In this document: in pieces, positions 36,759 through 46,810 of the stretch
Numbering within the stretch: the first letter of the stretch is position 1
Layout: every line of letters begins with the position of its first letter
NCBI GenBank assembly: GCA_023055355.1
Contig: JALJCS010000002.1
Coordinates: 79,379,001-79,443,000, forward strand
Reading direction: 5' to 3'
Length of the DNA: 64,000 bases
Source: Agelaius tricolor
Lineage: Eukaryota; Chordata; Aves; Passeriformes; Icteridae
Position numbers and translations under genes: made by a program
The notes under the pieces: model-generated
Database searches by the model: none
What the model saw: only the letters and a program-made list of their open reading frames with translations
Told to the model about the DNA's origin: nothing

Positions 36759-37040
36759 ATGCGCGGCCGCGGCCGGCGGCTTGGGGAACGGCGCCGAGCG
36801 GAGGTGGGCGAAGAGAGTTTGAAGCGCTCGCCGGCGGGAAGATGGCGGAGCGGAGCTGAGAGCGGCGCCCGGCGAGCTCGGGCTGCCCCCGCCTTCCTCC
36901 GCAGCCCCCCGGACCCCCGCCGGACACATGCAGGCCAAAAAACGCTACCTGACGCTGCTCTCTGCCGGCACCTGTCTTGCCCTGCTGCTCTACCTGGGAG
37001 GTGTGCGGCTGCGGGCGGCCCGGCACCCGCCGCCCGGTAG
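36759..37040 (+). other. uORF 3, 93 codons, overlaps the EXT1 start out of frame
   Basis: AUG in a weak context (C at -3, C at +4) opens a 93-codon frame that passes the EXT1 AUG in the +1 frame and stops 113 bases inside the EXT1 coding sequence. Ribosomes that use it cannot start at the EXT1 AUG, so it should lower EXT1 output. High GC favours chance open frames, so the peptide need not be real. Whether the AUG is conserved is not known from the sequence alone. Confidence 0.45.
36838..36859 (+). promoter_or_regulatory. TISU/YY1-like element with uORF 4 (5 codons, MAERS)
   Basis: GAAGATGGCGGA (36838-36849) matches the TISU consensus SAASATGGCGGC at all but the last base and includes the YY1 core AAGATGGCGG. 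Its AUG has A at -3 and G at +4, the strongest context in the leader. The frame holds five codons and ends in TGA, leaving 68 bases to the EXT1 AUG. It could act as a YY1 binding site, as an initiation element for a short leader, or as a minimal uORF that allows reinitiation. Confidence 0.55.
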
Positions 37041-37874
37041 CCGGCATGGCCCGCGCCCCGGCGGCGCCGAGCGGCCCTGGCCCCGCTTCCCCGACGCCCT
37101 GCGGCCCTTCGCGCCCGCCGAGCGCCCGGGCCCCGAGGGCGGCGGGCGCGTCTCCCCCCGTCAGCGGCGGGACGCCAGCGCCGGCCTCTACCGCGGGCGC
37201 CGCTGCCGCATGGAGTCCTGCTTCGACTTCGCCCAGTGCCGGAAAAACGGCTTCAAGGTCTACGTGTACCCGCAGCAGAAGGGAGAGAAGATCGCCGAGA
37301 GCTACCAAAACGTCCTGGCCGCTATCGAGGGCTCCCGGTTCTACACCTCGGACCCCGGGCAGGCCTGCCTTTTCGTCCTCAGCCTGGACACGCTGGACCG
37401 AGACCAGCTCTCGCCCCAGTATGTGCACAACCTCCGCTCCAAGGTGCAGAGCCTCCACCTGTGGAACAACGGCAGAAACCACCTAATTTTTAATTTATAC
37501 TCCGGCACCTGGCCCGACTACACTGAGGATGTGGGGTTCGACATTGGCCAGGCTATGCTGGCCAAAGCCAGCATCAGTACTGAAAACTTCAGACCCAACT
37601 TTGACGTTTCTATCCCGCTTTTTTCTAAGGATCATCCTAGGACAGGAGGGGAGAAGGGATTTTTGAGGTTTAACACCATCCCTCCTCTCAGGAAGTACAT
37701 GTTGGTATTCAAGGGGAAAAGGTACCTGACGGGGATAGGGTCAGACACCAGGAATGCCTTATATCACGTCCATAACGGAGAGGATGTTGTCCTCCTGACC
37801 ACCTGCAAGCATGGCAAAGACTGGCAAAAGCACAAGGATTCGCGCTGCGATCGAGACAACGCCGAATACGAAAA
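36928..37874 (+). CDS. EXT1: EXT1 first coding exon (exostosin-1), partial: N-terminal 315 codons plus 2 nt
   Basis: Exostosin-1 is the GT47/GT64 heparan sulfate co-polymerase that, with EXT2 in the ER/Golgi, adds alternating GlcA and GlcNAc. This exon gives the cytosolic tail (MQAKKRY, residues 1-7), one type II membrane anchor (about 8-25), a Pro/Arg/Gly-rich stem (about 28-90) with the conserved [11 protein letters not shown] block (51-61), and the first part of the exostosin (GT47) domain from about residue 93. Cysteines 93, 98, 104, 147, 293 and 307 match human 98, 103, 109, 152, 298 and 312 with a 5-residue offset, so the stem is 5 residues shorter. From residue 105 on, identity to the human protein as I remember it is nearly complete. 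The start is the conserved Met, in a weak context (C at -3, C at +4). The exon ends after two bases of a Lys codon, the same phase as human exon 1 (c.962). The reading frame runs only three more bases before an intronic TAA. Exons 2-11 lie beyond the window. Confidence 0.98.
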
Positions 37875-37880
37875 GTAAGT
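37875..37880 (+). other. EXT1: 5' splice donor of EXT1 intron 1
   Basis: GTAAGT follows directly after ...GAA AA, a full match to the U1 consensus. The phase (two bases of the Lys codon before the junction) agrees with the known human exon 1/exon 2 junction of EXT1. The alternative reading, that the exon ends at the in-frame TAA at 37876-37878, would truncate the enzyme inside its first catalytic domain and is very unlikely. Confidence 0.95.
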
Positions 37881-40800
37881 GAGCGGTGCCCCTTCCCCGT
37901 GCTTGTATCCCCAGGGCATGCCCGCCGCCGCCGGGCAGATAGGAGCAGATGTGTGCCAGTGCGCTGGCAGCGGCCAGAGGAAGGCGTTCATCGCTGCTTT
38001 GGGCGAGTCGGTGGCTTCTCCCGGCACCCGTGAGGCAGCCGGCCGGCTCCGTGCTGCCTCGGCCGGGGGAGCTGGCACTGAAGGGCGATGCTGTGTCCTG
38101 CCCAGGGACTGTGACCTGCATGCGCAGCCTTATGGCTTTCCAAACCTTGCCAGCGGCGGAGGTGCTCCTGGAGGATGCGCTGGCATTTGGCACTGCTTTT
38201 TGTCCCCCAGTGCCTCTTAGGCCAGATGCCCTGTGCCTTCCCTGCCCTCAGACAAAGTTTGTACGAGTCCTCAGGTCTCTTCAGGTCGCATGTGAGCCAG
38301 GCTCCCGAAGTGGGTTGGTTGCTGAGGGTGATGGTTGGGATGCGCTCTCCAAAAAGCACTGCCTGGCGTGTGACCTGTGTCTGTGTATCTCCACAGACAA
38401 GTCTGTAACTTGCCTTGCCGTGTTTTTCCTCTCAGTTCAAACCAGCACAGTATCAGTGAAGGAAGGAGTGTTGGCTCTGTTTGTGTCCTGTGTCTGAATT
38501 TCTGGTTTTCATATGTGAGAGGATACACCAGTGATGCGAGCTCAGTGTGTGCTTTCTGTGAACGCCTGGTTGCTTACCTTTCCTCGAGTTTTATTTTTAT
38601 TTGTTGATAATGTCACTGTGAAGCCAAATTTTGTCTCGCTGTGCTGCTGCCCTTGTCTTCCAGTCTGCTTTTTAGGTTTGTATATATAGCTGCCGGGAAA
38701 ATCGCTTCTGGGAATTACCTCCAGGATTGCGATGCTGACTAAGCCGTTTGCAGCTGATTAGTTTATTTAAATGCCGACCACCGCTATGTTTGCTGCAGAA
38801 TAGGTTCCTGTATATGAAGTTTTTCACATGAGAATATTTCCTGGGTAGCATGAATTACATGCTGAATTAAAACAGACCAGCTGTACAGCAGTGCGTGATG
38901 TGCAGTGGGAGCTGCACCCAGAGCTGCCAACGGCTGGAGGGTTTTGTGGTGCACAGGGGAACGTGGGTGGAAAAATACTTCTGGAGAGTATTTGGGAAGA
39001 AACTACGTTGGCATTAATACTGGTGAAAATTTCCGACTGGCTGTCTGTTTCTCCACCAAAACTATCCCTGGGGGTTGGGAAGAGACCGGGAAGGTCAGCA
39101 TTGCAAAGTCGAGAAGCCTGCGTGAAGTGCCTGGGTGAACTCTGCTCACCTTTTGGTTACTGTAATTCTGCTGCAGAGGGGGAGGAAAAAGCAGTGCAAA
39201 TACTCAGTGGACTTTTAATCCCATTCATTTTCAGGAAACTGATGGGCAAATGGTGAAATAATGCATATGTGGAAGTGATACAGCATCAGTGCCAAATGAT
39301 CAGTAGAGATACTAAGCTAAGCTCATGTTATTTATCACCCGGGAGTCCCTTTGGCTTGTGATCTCCTTCAGGGAATATATGCTTTGGGAAAGAAGGGAGA
39401 CCTGACAGTTGCAGCCTTTCAGGGTGTATTGGTTTTTTGTTTTTAGATCTGAGCAATTGGAGCTAATTTACAGATGGGGGAAAAGCCTGGTTATTTGCTG
39501 TATACTACAGTGTGTGTGCTGTCAAGTTGTCATAAAACCAAACATACCTGCCTGTGGTTTCACAGGTGTGAGTCCGATTTTTTTACAGCTATGCCATTTG
39601 GTTTAATAGAAGATAGACCTCTCCCTGTGAGTTCTGCTCCCCCTAAGTGTCTTTGCCACTTACTGTGGTGAAATTTGTCTATAGCAACCCTCAGGGGATA
39701 TGATAGCATGCACCCAGCTGTACACACTATGCCATGCTATTCATACAGAAAGCATACTCGCTGCTAGGATGCAGCTGGATCTGGGGTGGGGGACTTCAAC
39801 ATTTGTTGCAATGCTGCTGTTAAAAGACAGGACCTAAAAACTGATGCTGTCAAGAAAATAAGATTACGCCAAGAATTGAGGCAAGCTCGGTCTGTGGTCA
39901 GGCTGCTGAGGTGGAGGGGTTTGCTCTAGTGAACAGCTGCAGATGCTGCAGCTCTTTGACCCCGCATCTTCCCGGAGTGAGGGCACCTGGCAGAGTGTGC
40001 TGCTGCCCCTTCCCACTGGTGCCTCGGTGCCGATGCACAGCCGAGTGTGCCATCTGCTGCTCTGCCAGCACCGCGTCCTGCCAGCGCCTGTGTCTTCTGC
40101 TGCCTCCTCTGTGCCCGTAGGGACCGTGCCTGGGGCTCCACTCCCTTCAAAAAGTCTGCTAGGGTCACATCCCCAAGGTAGCATGACACAGCTGTCCAGT
40201 TGAAATGCTTCTGTGCTGATGTGTAACTCAGCTGTGAAAGCTGTAGAAGGAACTCCATTTTTCATCCCACGTAAAGCAGCATCCGATCATCAGTGAGGCT
40301 GTAGTGCTTGGAAAGAAGTGTCTCTAAATATATCTGGGCCTTGAAAACTGCACGTGGAGTGGCTCTTGTGAGGCATTTGGGGCTTGGATTTAACAATGCA
40401 TCTTCAAGGGTTTTAATAAAAAAAAAAGGAAAAACATACTCTCCAGGATACGTCTGTTGGCATATCCATATACAATTGGGAGTTGCATATTGTGCTTTTC
40501 TGTACTGATTTTCCTATCCTTTGCTGTGATACTTACACCACTTCATGTGAAAGTAGTGTAGGTGCCCTGGCCATGGAGAGCTGGTCTTGAGATACCAGTG
40601 CTTGCCAGGGTGATGTATGAATGATTTGGTCTAGGTTAGAGGCCTTGCTAAGCTGGTAAATTAGGTGACCAGATTTTAAAACGTGCTAACCTTGTGTTAG
40701 CAGGGTAGTGGTGCTACCCTGATGTGTTGGGTGTGGGGCTGCACAAATCACAAGTTACTTGTGGTGGGGTTTCATCTAGAGTGTAACATTTGGTATTGGG

Positions 40801-40980
40801 TTCACATGAGGTCCACCTGTCTGCTGGATGTGGTGTTTCCTCTCTAGGAGATTGAAAAAGCCAAGCAAGCTGACTTCCTGACCTCTGGAAAAATGTGTAG
40901 AGTGTCTTTCTTTGTTTGGGGAAAGCATGGATGGGCATGTGTGTATTTGACTGTCTCTGTGAATTGTATTGAAAGATCCA
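37875..40980 (+). other. EXT1: EXT1 intron 1, proximal part
   Basis: Intronic sequence with a GC-rich shoulder just after the exon (37900-38240) that fades into AT-rich DNA. A second GC-rich stretch lies at 39940-40160. No transposon, RNA gene or open frame worth reporting was recognised. The first intron of EXT1 is known to be very long in vertebrates, so the absence of the next exon is expected. Confidence 0.85.
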
Positions 40981-41110
40981 TCTGTATGTCACAGCTAATT
41001 AATTTGCATCCTAGTTATGCATCTCAGCAGATAAAGCTGAGGCAGGCTAAAATGAATTACATTATCATGATTAGACCGCTGGCAAACAGGATATAAAAGA
41101 AAACAAAGAA
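40981..41110 (+). promoter_or_regulatory. Candidate intronic enhancer with homeodomain and octamer motifs
   Basis: TAATTAATT is joined to a perfect octamer ATTTGCAT (41002-41009), followed by TTATGCAT (41015-41022) and further homeodomain-like cores (GAATTA, CATGATTA). Motif packing of this sort is typical of conserved developmental enhancers. Conservation cannot be assessed from one sequence, so the call is inference. Confidence 0.35.
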
Positions 41111-44100
41111 AACCTCTGGTTTTCTTTACAGTGTCCTTGGTTGTCAGAGGTGGCCTTTGTCACCCAGCACTAAGGCAGCTGGGCTTTCTGAATTCCTCCA
41201 CAATAAGATTTCAGCCTCAAGCTTTCCATTTCACAAAGGGTTAAGGGAATAAAAGCTGCTGCTGCTGAAGTTTGAAGACAGCCTCTTAAATATTTAATGA
41301 CGGTCTAAATATATACATATGTACAATGTGTTTTAAACAAAGGCAGAATTCATATACAGGCTTAACTGGTTCCAAATAATTACTTTTTGGAAGGTAATAT
41401 AAATGACTGTGGATACCAAAAGCAATGGAGGAATGTAATGTTCTAGTGAAGCCAGATGCAGAGAAGAAGTTTGCACCAAAATGAGAATCTTTCTAGGAAA
41501 GTAAAATAATGTCTGTGGTATATCCCCTGACCTGCAGCAACCCTGCCCTCGGAGGATGGAGAGGGTAGGGGAGATAGTATCAAAAAACATAAGGTCGCAC
41601 CAGAAGCTCATGCAAGGAGACTTTTTCCTCATCCATGCTTGATATCTAAAGTTAATGATGAGAATGAAGCAAAAGGGGAAAAAAAGAAGAAGGGAGTAGA
41701 ATGGAGGAGGAAAAGTGAGAAAAAAATGTATTTTTGGAGAAAAGTGAGCTATGGTGGAGGGCAAATAGGATAATGAGGTGTGCTTTATCGACTAGGTTTT
41801 TTGACTGGTCAGTGCTCAAAAAGCCTGTGTGATCATGACTGAACTGAGAAAAGGAGGTAAAACATGCAGGACCTCATGAGTGGGACTAGTTCTGCCAGAG
41901 GAGTTTGGAGGCGTGTGGTAGTGGAGGAGGAGCCTATGGCAGGAGCTGCTCGCAGATCGGCCTGGGGCTGTGGGTGCGGGCAGAAGGGGAGAGCAGCAGC
42001 ACCCTGCGAGCTTACACCGGGGAGACATCTCTGCAGGGCACACAGTAGCACTAGGTAGGGTTGGATGTGTACTTCTGCAGGAGAATGTATCCAGCTGAAC
42101 ATTTTCATTGATGCCTAGTACCCGGTAGGTTTACCTGGTGTGCACTCTACTGGTGGAACATGTGCCAATCACAGCTGAACTTGCCACCCTTGAAAATCGT
42201 GAGTAATGGTCACAGTCATGCAATAGGTACAGAATGGGAAGAAAAGAGGGTTTTAGTTTTGCTTCCTTCCTAGTAGGAATAAAATACACATACTGAAAAA
42301 AGAAGTGGTAGAAGTGCACACGAGGGATGACTGCCACTCAGCAGACTGGCAGGAGAATGTGGAGTAAGGCTTAGGCTTGTCTGTCCAACTTGTGATGATA
42401 ATGTGAATGCTCCATATGCTTGTATGTGCATGTTTCAAACAAAGGTGAAATTCTTGTACTTGTAATATACTGAGCTTCTGTGTATTGTACTAAAATACAA
42501 ATGTAAATGCCACACTTAATCACTCACTGGATTATTTTTTTAATTATCTAAAAGCCTTCACAAGGCAGCTCATATGCAGCTATTTAGGACAGGTCTCAGA
42601 AATCACCCAGGTTCAGGGTGGCTGCTGTCCAGGACATCTGAAGTGAGATGGGGACCAGTCAGGGCATCTTGTATATCACCAGGCTGTTTTGGGAGCTTGG
42701 ATAAAACTCAAAAACTACTGAGAGTGCTTGGGCATTTTCCCAGAGAAACTTGGTTCCTACAGAGACCTGTCCCCACCAGACTACTTTTAAATATTGACTT
42801 TTTTGAGAAACTGGAAATTTTTCTGGTTTACAATACATTTATCCAAAATGCAATAAACAGGTAAATAACAAAGCTTTAATGGATGTCTGAGAAAGAGGAC
42901 TTGCTCTGTTGTGTTCTTCCTCTTGCTCTCTGTATGTATTGCAGTGTCCTTATGTGGCTGTTGATGCTGATTTAACGCAAGTAGGGCCCTGAGGGGTAGG
43001 AGCTTCCAGAGGCTCCAGGCTGATGCCCTGGCAGGAGCTGGGAGCAGGGGCCACGGGGCATCCCTAAGCTCACAGGCACCGTGCCCTCCTCAGCTGGCCG
43101 CTGGCAGCAGGCTCTTCCCTCGGTGGATGCGCGTGGGAGCGGGTGGGTCCATGCGCGCGTTCCCCGTGCGAGCGGTGCTGGGCACTGCCGCGTGTGCAGG
43201 GTCAGGCACTGGCAGAGGAGCCCACCCTGCCCGCTGGCCTTAAACCAGACGCCCTCCTAACCTCAAGTAATTAAGTTTTCTTGTGGGGTGAGTTATTATT
43301 ATAATTGGTTGCCCCAGGCCTTTCTGTGTCTTTCTATGAAGCATCTTATATGAGGCTGTGTGGTGACAAAGCATTACAGTAGATGGGTGATCTGGTCTGC
43401 AGCAGATGTTTTCTGCATGCACAATGTATGTGAGCTTTCACAGCTCAAGGGGCTCTGCTTTTATTTTTCCTGCCTAGGAAAATTGATCTAGGATAGTTTA
43501 TCGATAAATACTCATCATTGAAGAGACAGTTGATGACAGAACAAAATTCAAAGAAAAAAATTATCTGAGTCATCATTTTAAGTAGAATTAATCTGGAAAC
43601 AAAGTAGTTTCAAGGGCTTGTTGAACCCAGATCAGAACTGAGCTGAGAGTAACAGTTACAGCTACCTATTTTGGCAAGAGAAAGTCTTCTTGTGCCTCCA
43701 GTGAGGTGGCCTCAGCAAGTAAGTGCTGCAGAGCATCCCTTGGTGTTCCTGCCTTCTTACCCTCCCTGTCTGGGTATTTCACAGGGCCAAGTCTGACTTC
43801 TGCAGGATGTTCTGTAGTGGCCTAAAGTATCCCCTGAAACTGCTCCTAAAGGAGAGAGGTGGCTGAATTTGGGATTCTCTTGCGAGTTGTGTGCAGCTGC
43901 CTGCTGCTCCCTGCTGCATTGAGGGTGTTCCCAGCTGTGGCCTGTTTGCATCCATGCATCTGTGAAGTGGTGCATCTCACGGGGAGAATGGGACAAACCC
44001 GAATGGAAACGACTACTGCTCTGACTGCTGCAGATAATCCTTTTGCCCCACATATAGTCCTGGAACAGCCTGCTGGAAAGTAAACCAGCAGCTGCTTGCA

Positions 44101-46277
44101 GGAGAGGGAAGTAAATGAAACTGGTCTGCACGAAGCACTTATTTACTCAACAGATGTGAGTCAAGAGAATGTGCTGTAATCTGATGATTTCTGGAGTATT
44201 ATCTGTGATTGTTTTCCTTTTCTCTCTGAAGGCTTTTTTTCAGAAAATCCACAGAGTTTTGTGGTCTTGAGTAAACAAACTATTTTGCTAACTAGAGAAG
44301 AATCATTGGTAGGTACTTGGACAACTGTCTTGCCTGTGAGTGGAGTTAAATGCAGTGTTCTGAGCTGCTAAGGTGACTGACTTCTCATGGACTTGGCTAT
44401 ATCTAGATGATAATGCAAGATTTATACTCTTGTCTCATGTCATATGGATATTAGTTTAGCCTGTGGGAATGTGTGAATATAACTTCAGGTTACATTTAAG
44501 GTTCTGCACCTTTCCACATTTCCAAGTATTTGGGACATACAGGTTTCACTGAGCTATAGATTTGTTCCTCTTCCTGTGTTGACCTAGCTATGCTGTACTT
44601 TTATGTGAGGCTTTGTGTTGCTCTTTTTCAATACAAATTTCAGGAGGAAGTAGGACGTGTATCATCACTGTTTTGCCTTTAATTTGGGAGCCTCCTCAGT
44701 CCACTGTAGGGAGCATTGCTACTATGTAATGCTGATACAACTCACCCCGAGGTCTCTAGAGAAGACTGGGAGGGAGGGAGCTGTGGCAGGGGGTGCCTGA
44801 GATACCAGGTGTGCACCAGAGCAATTAAAGATTCTAGCCAGAGAACGGTGGGAGTCCTTTCTTCCACTTTTACAACAAATTATAATTTGTAACAATTTGA
44901 CAGCCACACTAGAAGAAACTATCCTGGTATTGTGGCCGGGGAGCCACATAGCCTGGGAGGGTGTTTGAAGGCCAAGAGGTGGGAGATCAGTGTACTGTTG
45001 TGGTGCAGGAGAAATTAGTTTAAGAAATTAATTCCGAATGAGAATGAAAGAGAAGAGATTCATTTCAAATGAGAAGGGGGAAGTAGTGTTGTAAGTAATA
45101 CAGGCCCTATCTCAGCAAAATGTTGTGTCTTAACTGCTTTTCTGGGAAAAACTAGTATGAGTGCTGCCAGGCTGATGGCTTCCCAAGTGCAATCTGATTT
45201 CCTAAAATCTTATCATTTCTTAGAACAAGAAAACATAACTGCAAGCAGTCAGGAGGGTTAGGCCTGCTCAATAATAGGAGAAAGAAGAGGCCGTTTTCTT
45301 TAAATATCTTGTGTTTCTGCACTTGTCTCTCCCACCAATTCTTGCTGAGATTTACCTTCAGTTTTTCGGGTGGCTCAGTGCTGTCTTCTTGGCCAGGATG
45401 CTAAATGGATGTTCCCTGAAAGGTGGTAGGGCTGGGATGTTTGTATCAGGTAAATAAGGCCCCCATTTCATACTCCAGTGAGACAGACGTTTCAACCCTC
45501 CTGCAGTCCCTGGGAGAAGTGAGGTGCTGGCAGAGCTGTTGCAGGAGCTCCTGCCTTCTCTTGCCTGGATGTCTCAAGCCTGCAGTCTGACAGCCAGGAT
45601 TGCCACTGGCAACCATGCTTATGTTTCCATATGCTTTTAAAATGGAAAGGAGTCATTGCTTTTCCTAAGCATTTTGGAGGTTTACTTTAGTGCTTTATAA
45701 TGTTTAAAGCCTGTGTAAAACTGAAATACTACTTCTGTATCCCCTTCTCAGGAAGCATCACTGAGCATTGGTCTGAAATTATTTTCCAATAAAAGGTGAC
45801 AGTTGTCAGAAGCAGTATAAAGCAGCTCTCGTCTGTGTGTCTGGTGAGGGCAAATAGCCTCTAAAGCTTTTTTTTGGGTTTTACTTGTCCTGAGTGAGGA
45901 CATGTTTGGTATATGAACCTTTTAACTCTCCTTGCTTCACTCAGCTGCTACCAAAGACCATTGCTTTTCCAGGCACTGAAGCGCTGTCATTCCTGATCAC
46001 TCCTCCAAGGACTCCTGCAGTGCAGTTAGCAAATTCAGTAAAGCTTCTGTAAGTTGACTTATTTCTCCATGATGGTTTCTAGTCCAGAAATACATGAGAA
46101 CAAAATAATTCCTGGGTTCCTAAGTGAATTTTCCATTTATTCACTTTTTCCCCCTCTAATATCCTCTTTGTGTTTATGAATGAAACAGAATTAGGGCTAA
46201 TTTAGTTGATTGGCTGCAAAACAAAAGTATTCAATGCTAAGAATGAGAAATGAGAAGGCCTTTCTGAAATGTTACTT
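41111..46277 (+). other. EXT1: EXT1 intron 1: no gene or repeat recognised
   Basis: AT-rich intronic DNA without a recognisable transposon or RNA gene. Small items inside it are a CpG-rich patch at 43090-43205 and a 16-bp perfect palindrome at 44875-44890. Confidence 0.8.
43090..43205. promoter_or_regulatory. Isolated CpG-rich patch in intron 1
   Basis: A cluster of more than ten CpG dinucleotides in about 115 bases, with GCGCG and GCGTG cores, in otherwise CpG-poor intron. It is too short for a classic island. It may mark an alternative promoter or enhancer, or simply a local GC-biased conversion spot. Confidence 0.4.
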
Positions 46278-46283
46278 CTTTGC

Positions 46284-46307
46284 ATAATTATAATAGATTA
46301 TAATTAT
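46284..46307. repeat. Perfect AT inverted repeat, 11-bp arms, 2-base loop
   Basis: ATAATTATAAT (46284-46294) and ATTATAATTAT (46297-46307) are exact reverse complements around AG. All bases in the arms are A or T, so chance occurrence is less remote than for a mixed palindrome. It contains several homeodomain cores (ATAATTAT). Confidence 0.8.
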
Positions 46308-46321
46308 ACATTTGGGTGTTT

Positions 46322-46400
46322 AGCAGTGGATTTGCTGTAAACACGGTCGTGGGAAATCTCTCGTCGCTCGCTTGTGTCGGTTCGAGTCCCAGTGCGGTCC
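46322..46400 (+). other. Possible tRNA-derived fragment (B-box) within a CpG-rich block
   Basis: GGTTCGAGTCC (46379-46389) fits the RNA polymerase III B box. About 55 bases upstream, TAGCAGTGGATT loosely resembles an A box, a spacing compatible with a class II (Ser/Leu-like) tRNA. The T stem pairs at only three of five positions and no acceptor stem is found, so a functional tRNA is excluded. A decayed tRNA or a tRNA-derived SINE head is possible. Nine or so CpGs in 70 bases are unusual for the surroundings. Confidence 0.3.
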
Positions 46401-46559
46401 CGTTGGTGGCTGTACCAGCATCTCTCACATCATCTTCTCTTTGGGCAGGGTGATGTGCCACAGAGAATGCAGTCTCCAGTTCCCTTCCCAGCTCCTCCTA
46501 CAAAATTACAGCTGGTCGATATGGCCATGTCAGACTGTTGACACAAATCAATAAGATCA

Positions 46560-46810
46560 ATCATTCTTCAGCTCCTAAACAAAATTGAGAGCGTGATGCT
46601 GACGGCCTGCGCGTAGCAGTAAATTCCTAAAGGAAAATTGCATACCGTAGTGTTTGCTCAGTGTATCTGTGGGGGATCCTATCCTGTTAATAATTAGTTC
46701 TCTGAGGCTGTAAAAAGGAGCATGGTATAAATAGTTTGCTAGAGCTGCAATGTGTGTTATGACCCCTGCAGCCTTCAGGTTGATGGAGAACATCACCTGA
46801 CCAACAGCAG
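46560..46810 (+). promoter_or_regulatory. Candidate conserved intronic element
   Basis: Mixed-composition block with preserved CpGs (GAGAGCG, GACGGCCTGCGCG, ATACCG), a TAATAATTAG homeodomain-like core and no low-complexity sequence. It sits just downstream of the tRNA-like segment. The retained CpGs in an AT-rich intron suggest either constraint or lack of methylation. No direct evidence for function. Confidence 0.25.

Larger units (their letters stand above)
36150..36927 (+). other. EXT1: EXT1 5' untranslated leader (transcription start estimated)
   Basis: GC-rich sequence of about 780 bases between the promoter motifs and the EXT1 start codon. The left limit is inferred from the long human EXT1 leader as I remember it and from the position of the CCAAT box; it is not seen directly. 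The leader contains a purine-only tract with an 18-bp duplication, a GGGCT repeat able to form a G-quadruplex, four AUG uORFs and a TISU/YY1-like site. No AG-flanked intron is evident. A second start of transcription close to 36830 is possible because YY1/TISU sites normally lie just downstream of the start of transcription. Confidence 0.65.
35560..37460. promoter_or_regulatory. EXT1: CpG island over EXT1 promoter, leader and exon 1
   Basis: CpG density rises abruptly near 35560 and stays very high through the promoter, the leader and the first half of the coding exon. It falls near 37480, inside the exon, where codons become AT-ended. The flanking DNA on both sides is AT-rich and CpG-poor. 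The borders are judged by eye. Such islands mark constitutive, usually unmethylated promoters and can drive divergent transcription; no convincing divergent gene is seen here. Confidence 0.9.

Noticed and set aside
36133..36822. 229-codon frame beginning with an ATG inside the CCAAT box
   Set aside because: The ATG lies within the promoter motif, probably upstream of the start of transcription, and the frame is Arg/Gly/Ala-rich CpG-island sequence.
36397..37482. 361-codon open frame on the minus strand across EXT1 exon 1 and leader
   Set aside because: It is the antisense shadow of a GC-rich coding exon, where stop codons are rare. It has no domain and low-complexity Arg/Pro/Gly/Ala composition.
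46322..46400. Functional tRNA gene
   Set aside because: B box present but the T stem is imperfect, the A box is weak and no acceptor stem can be formed.
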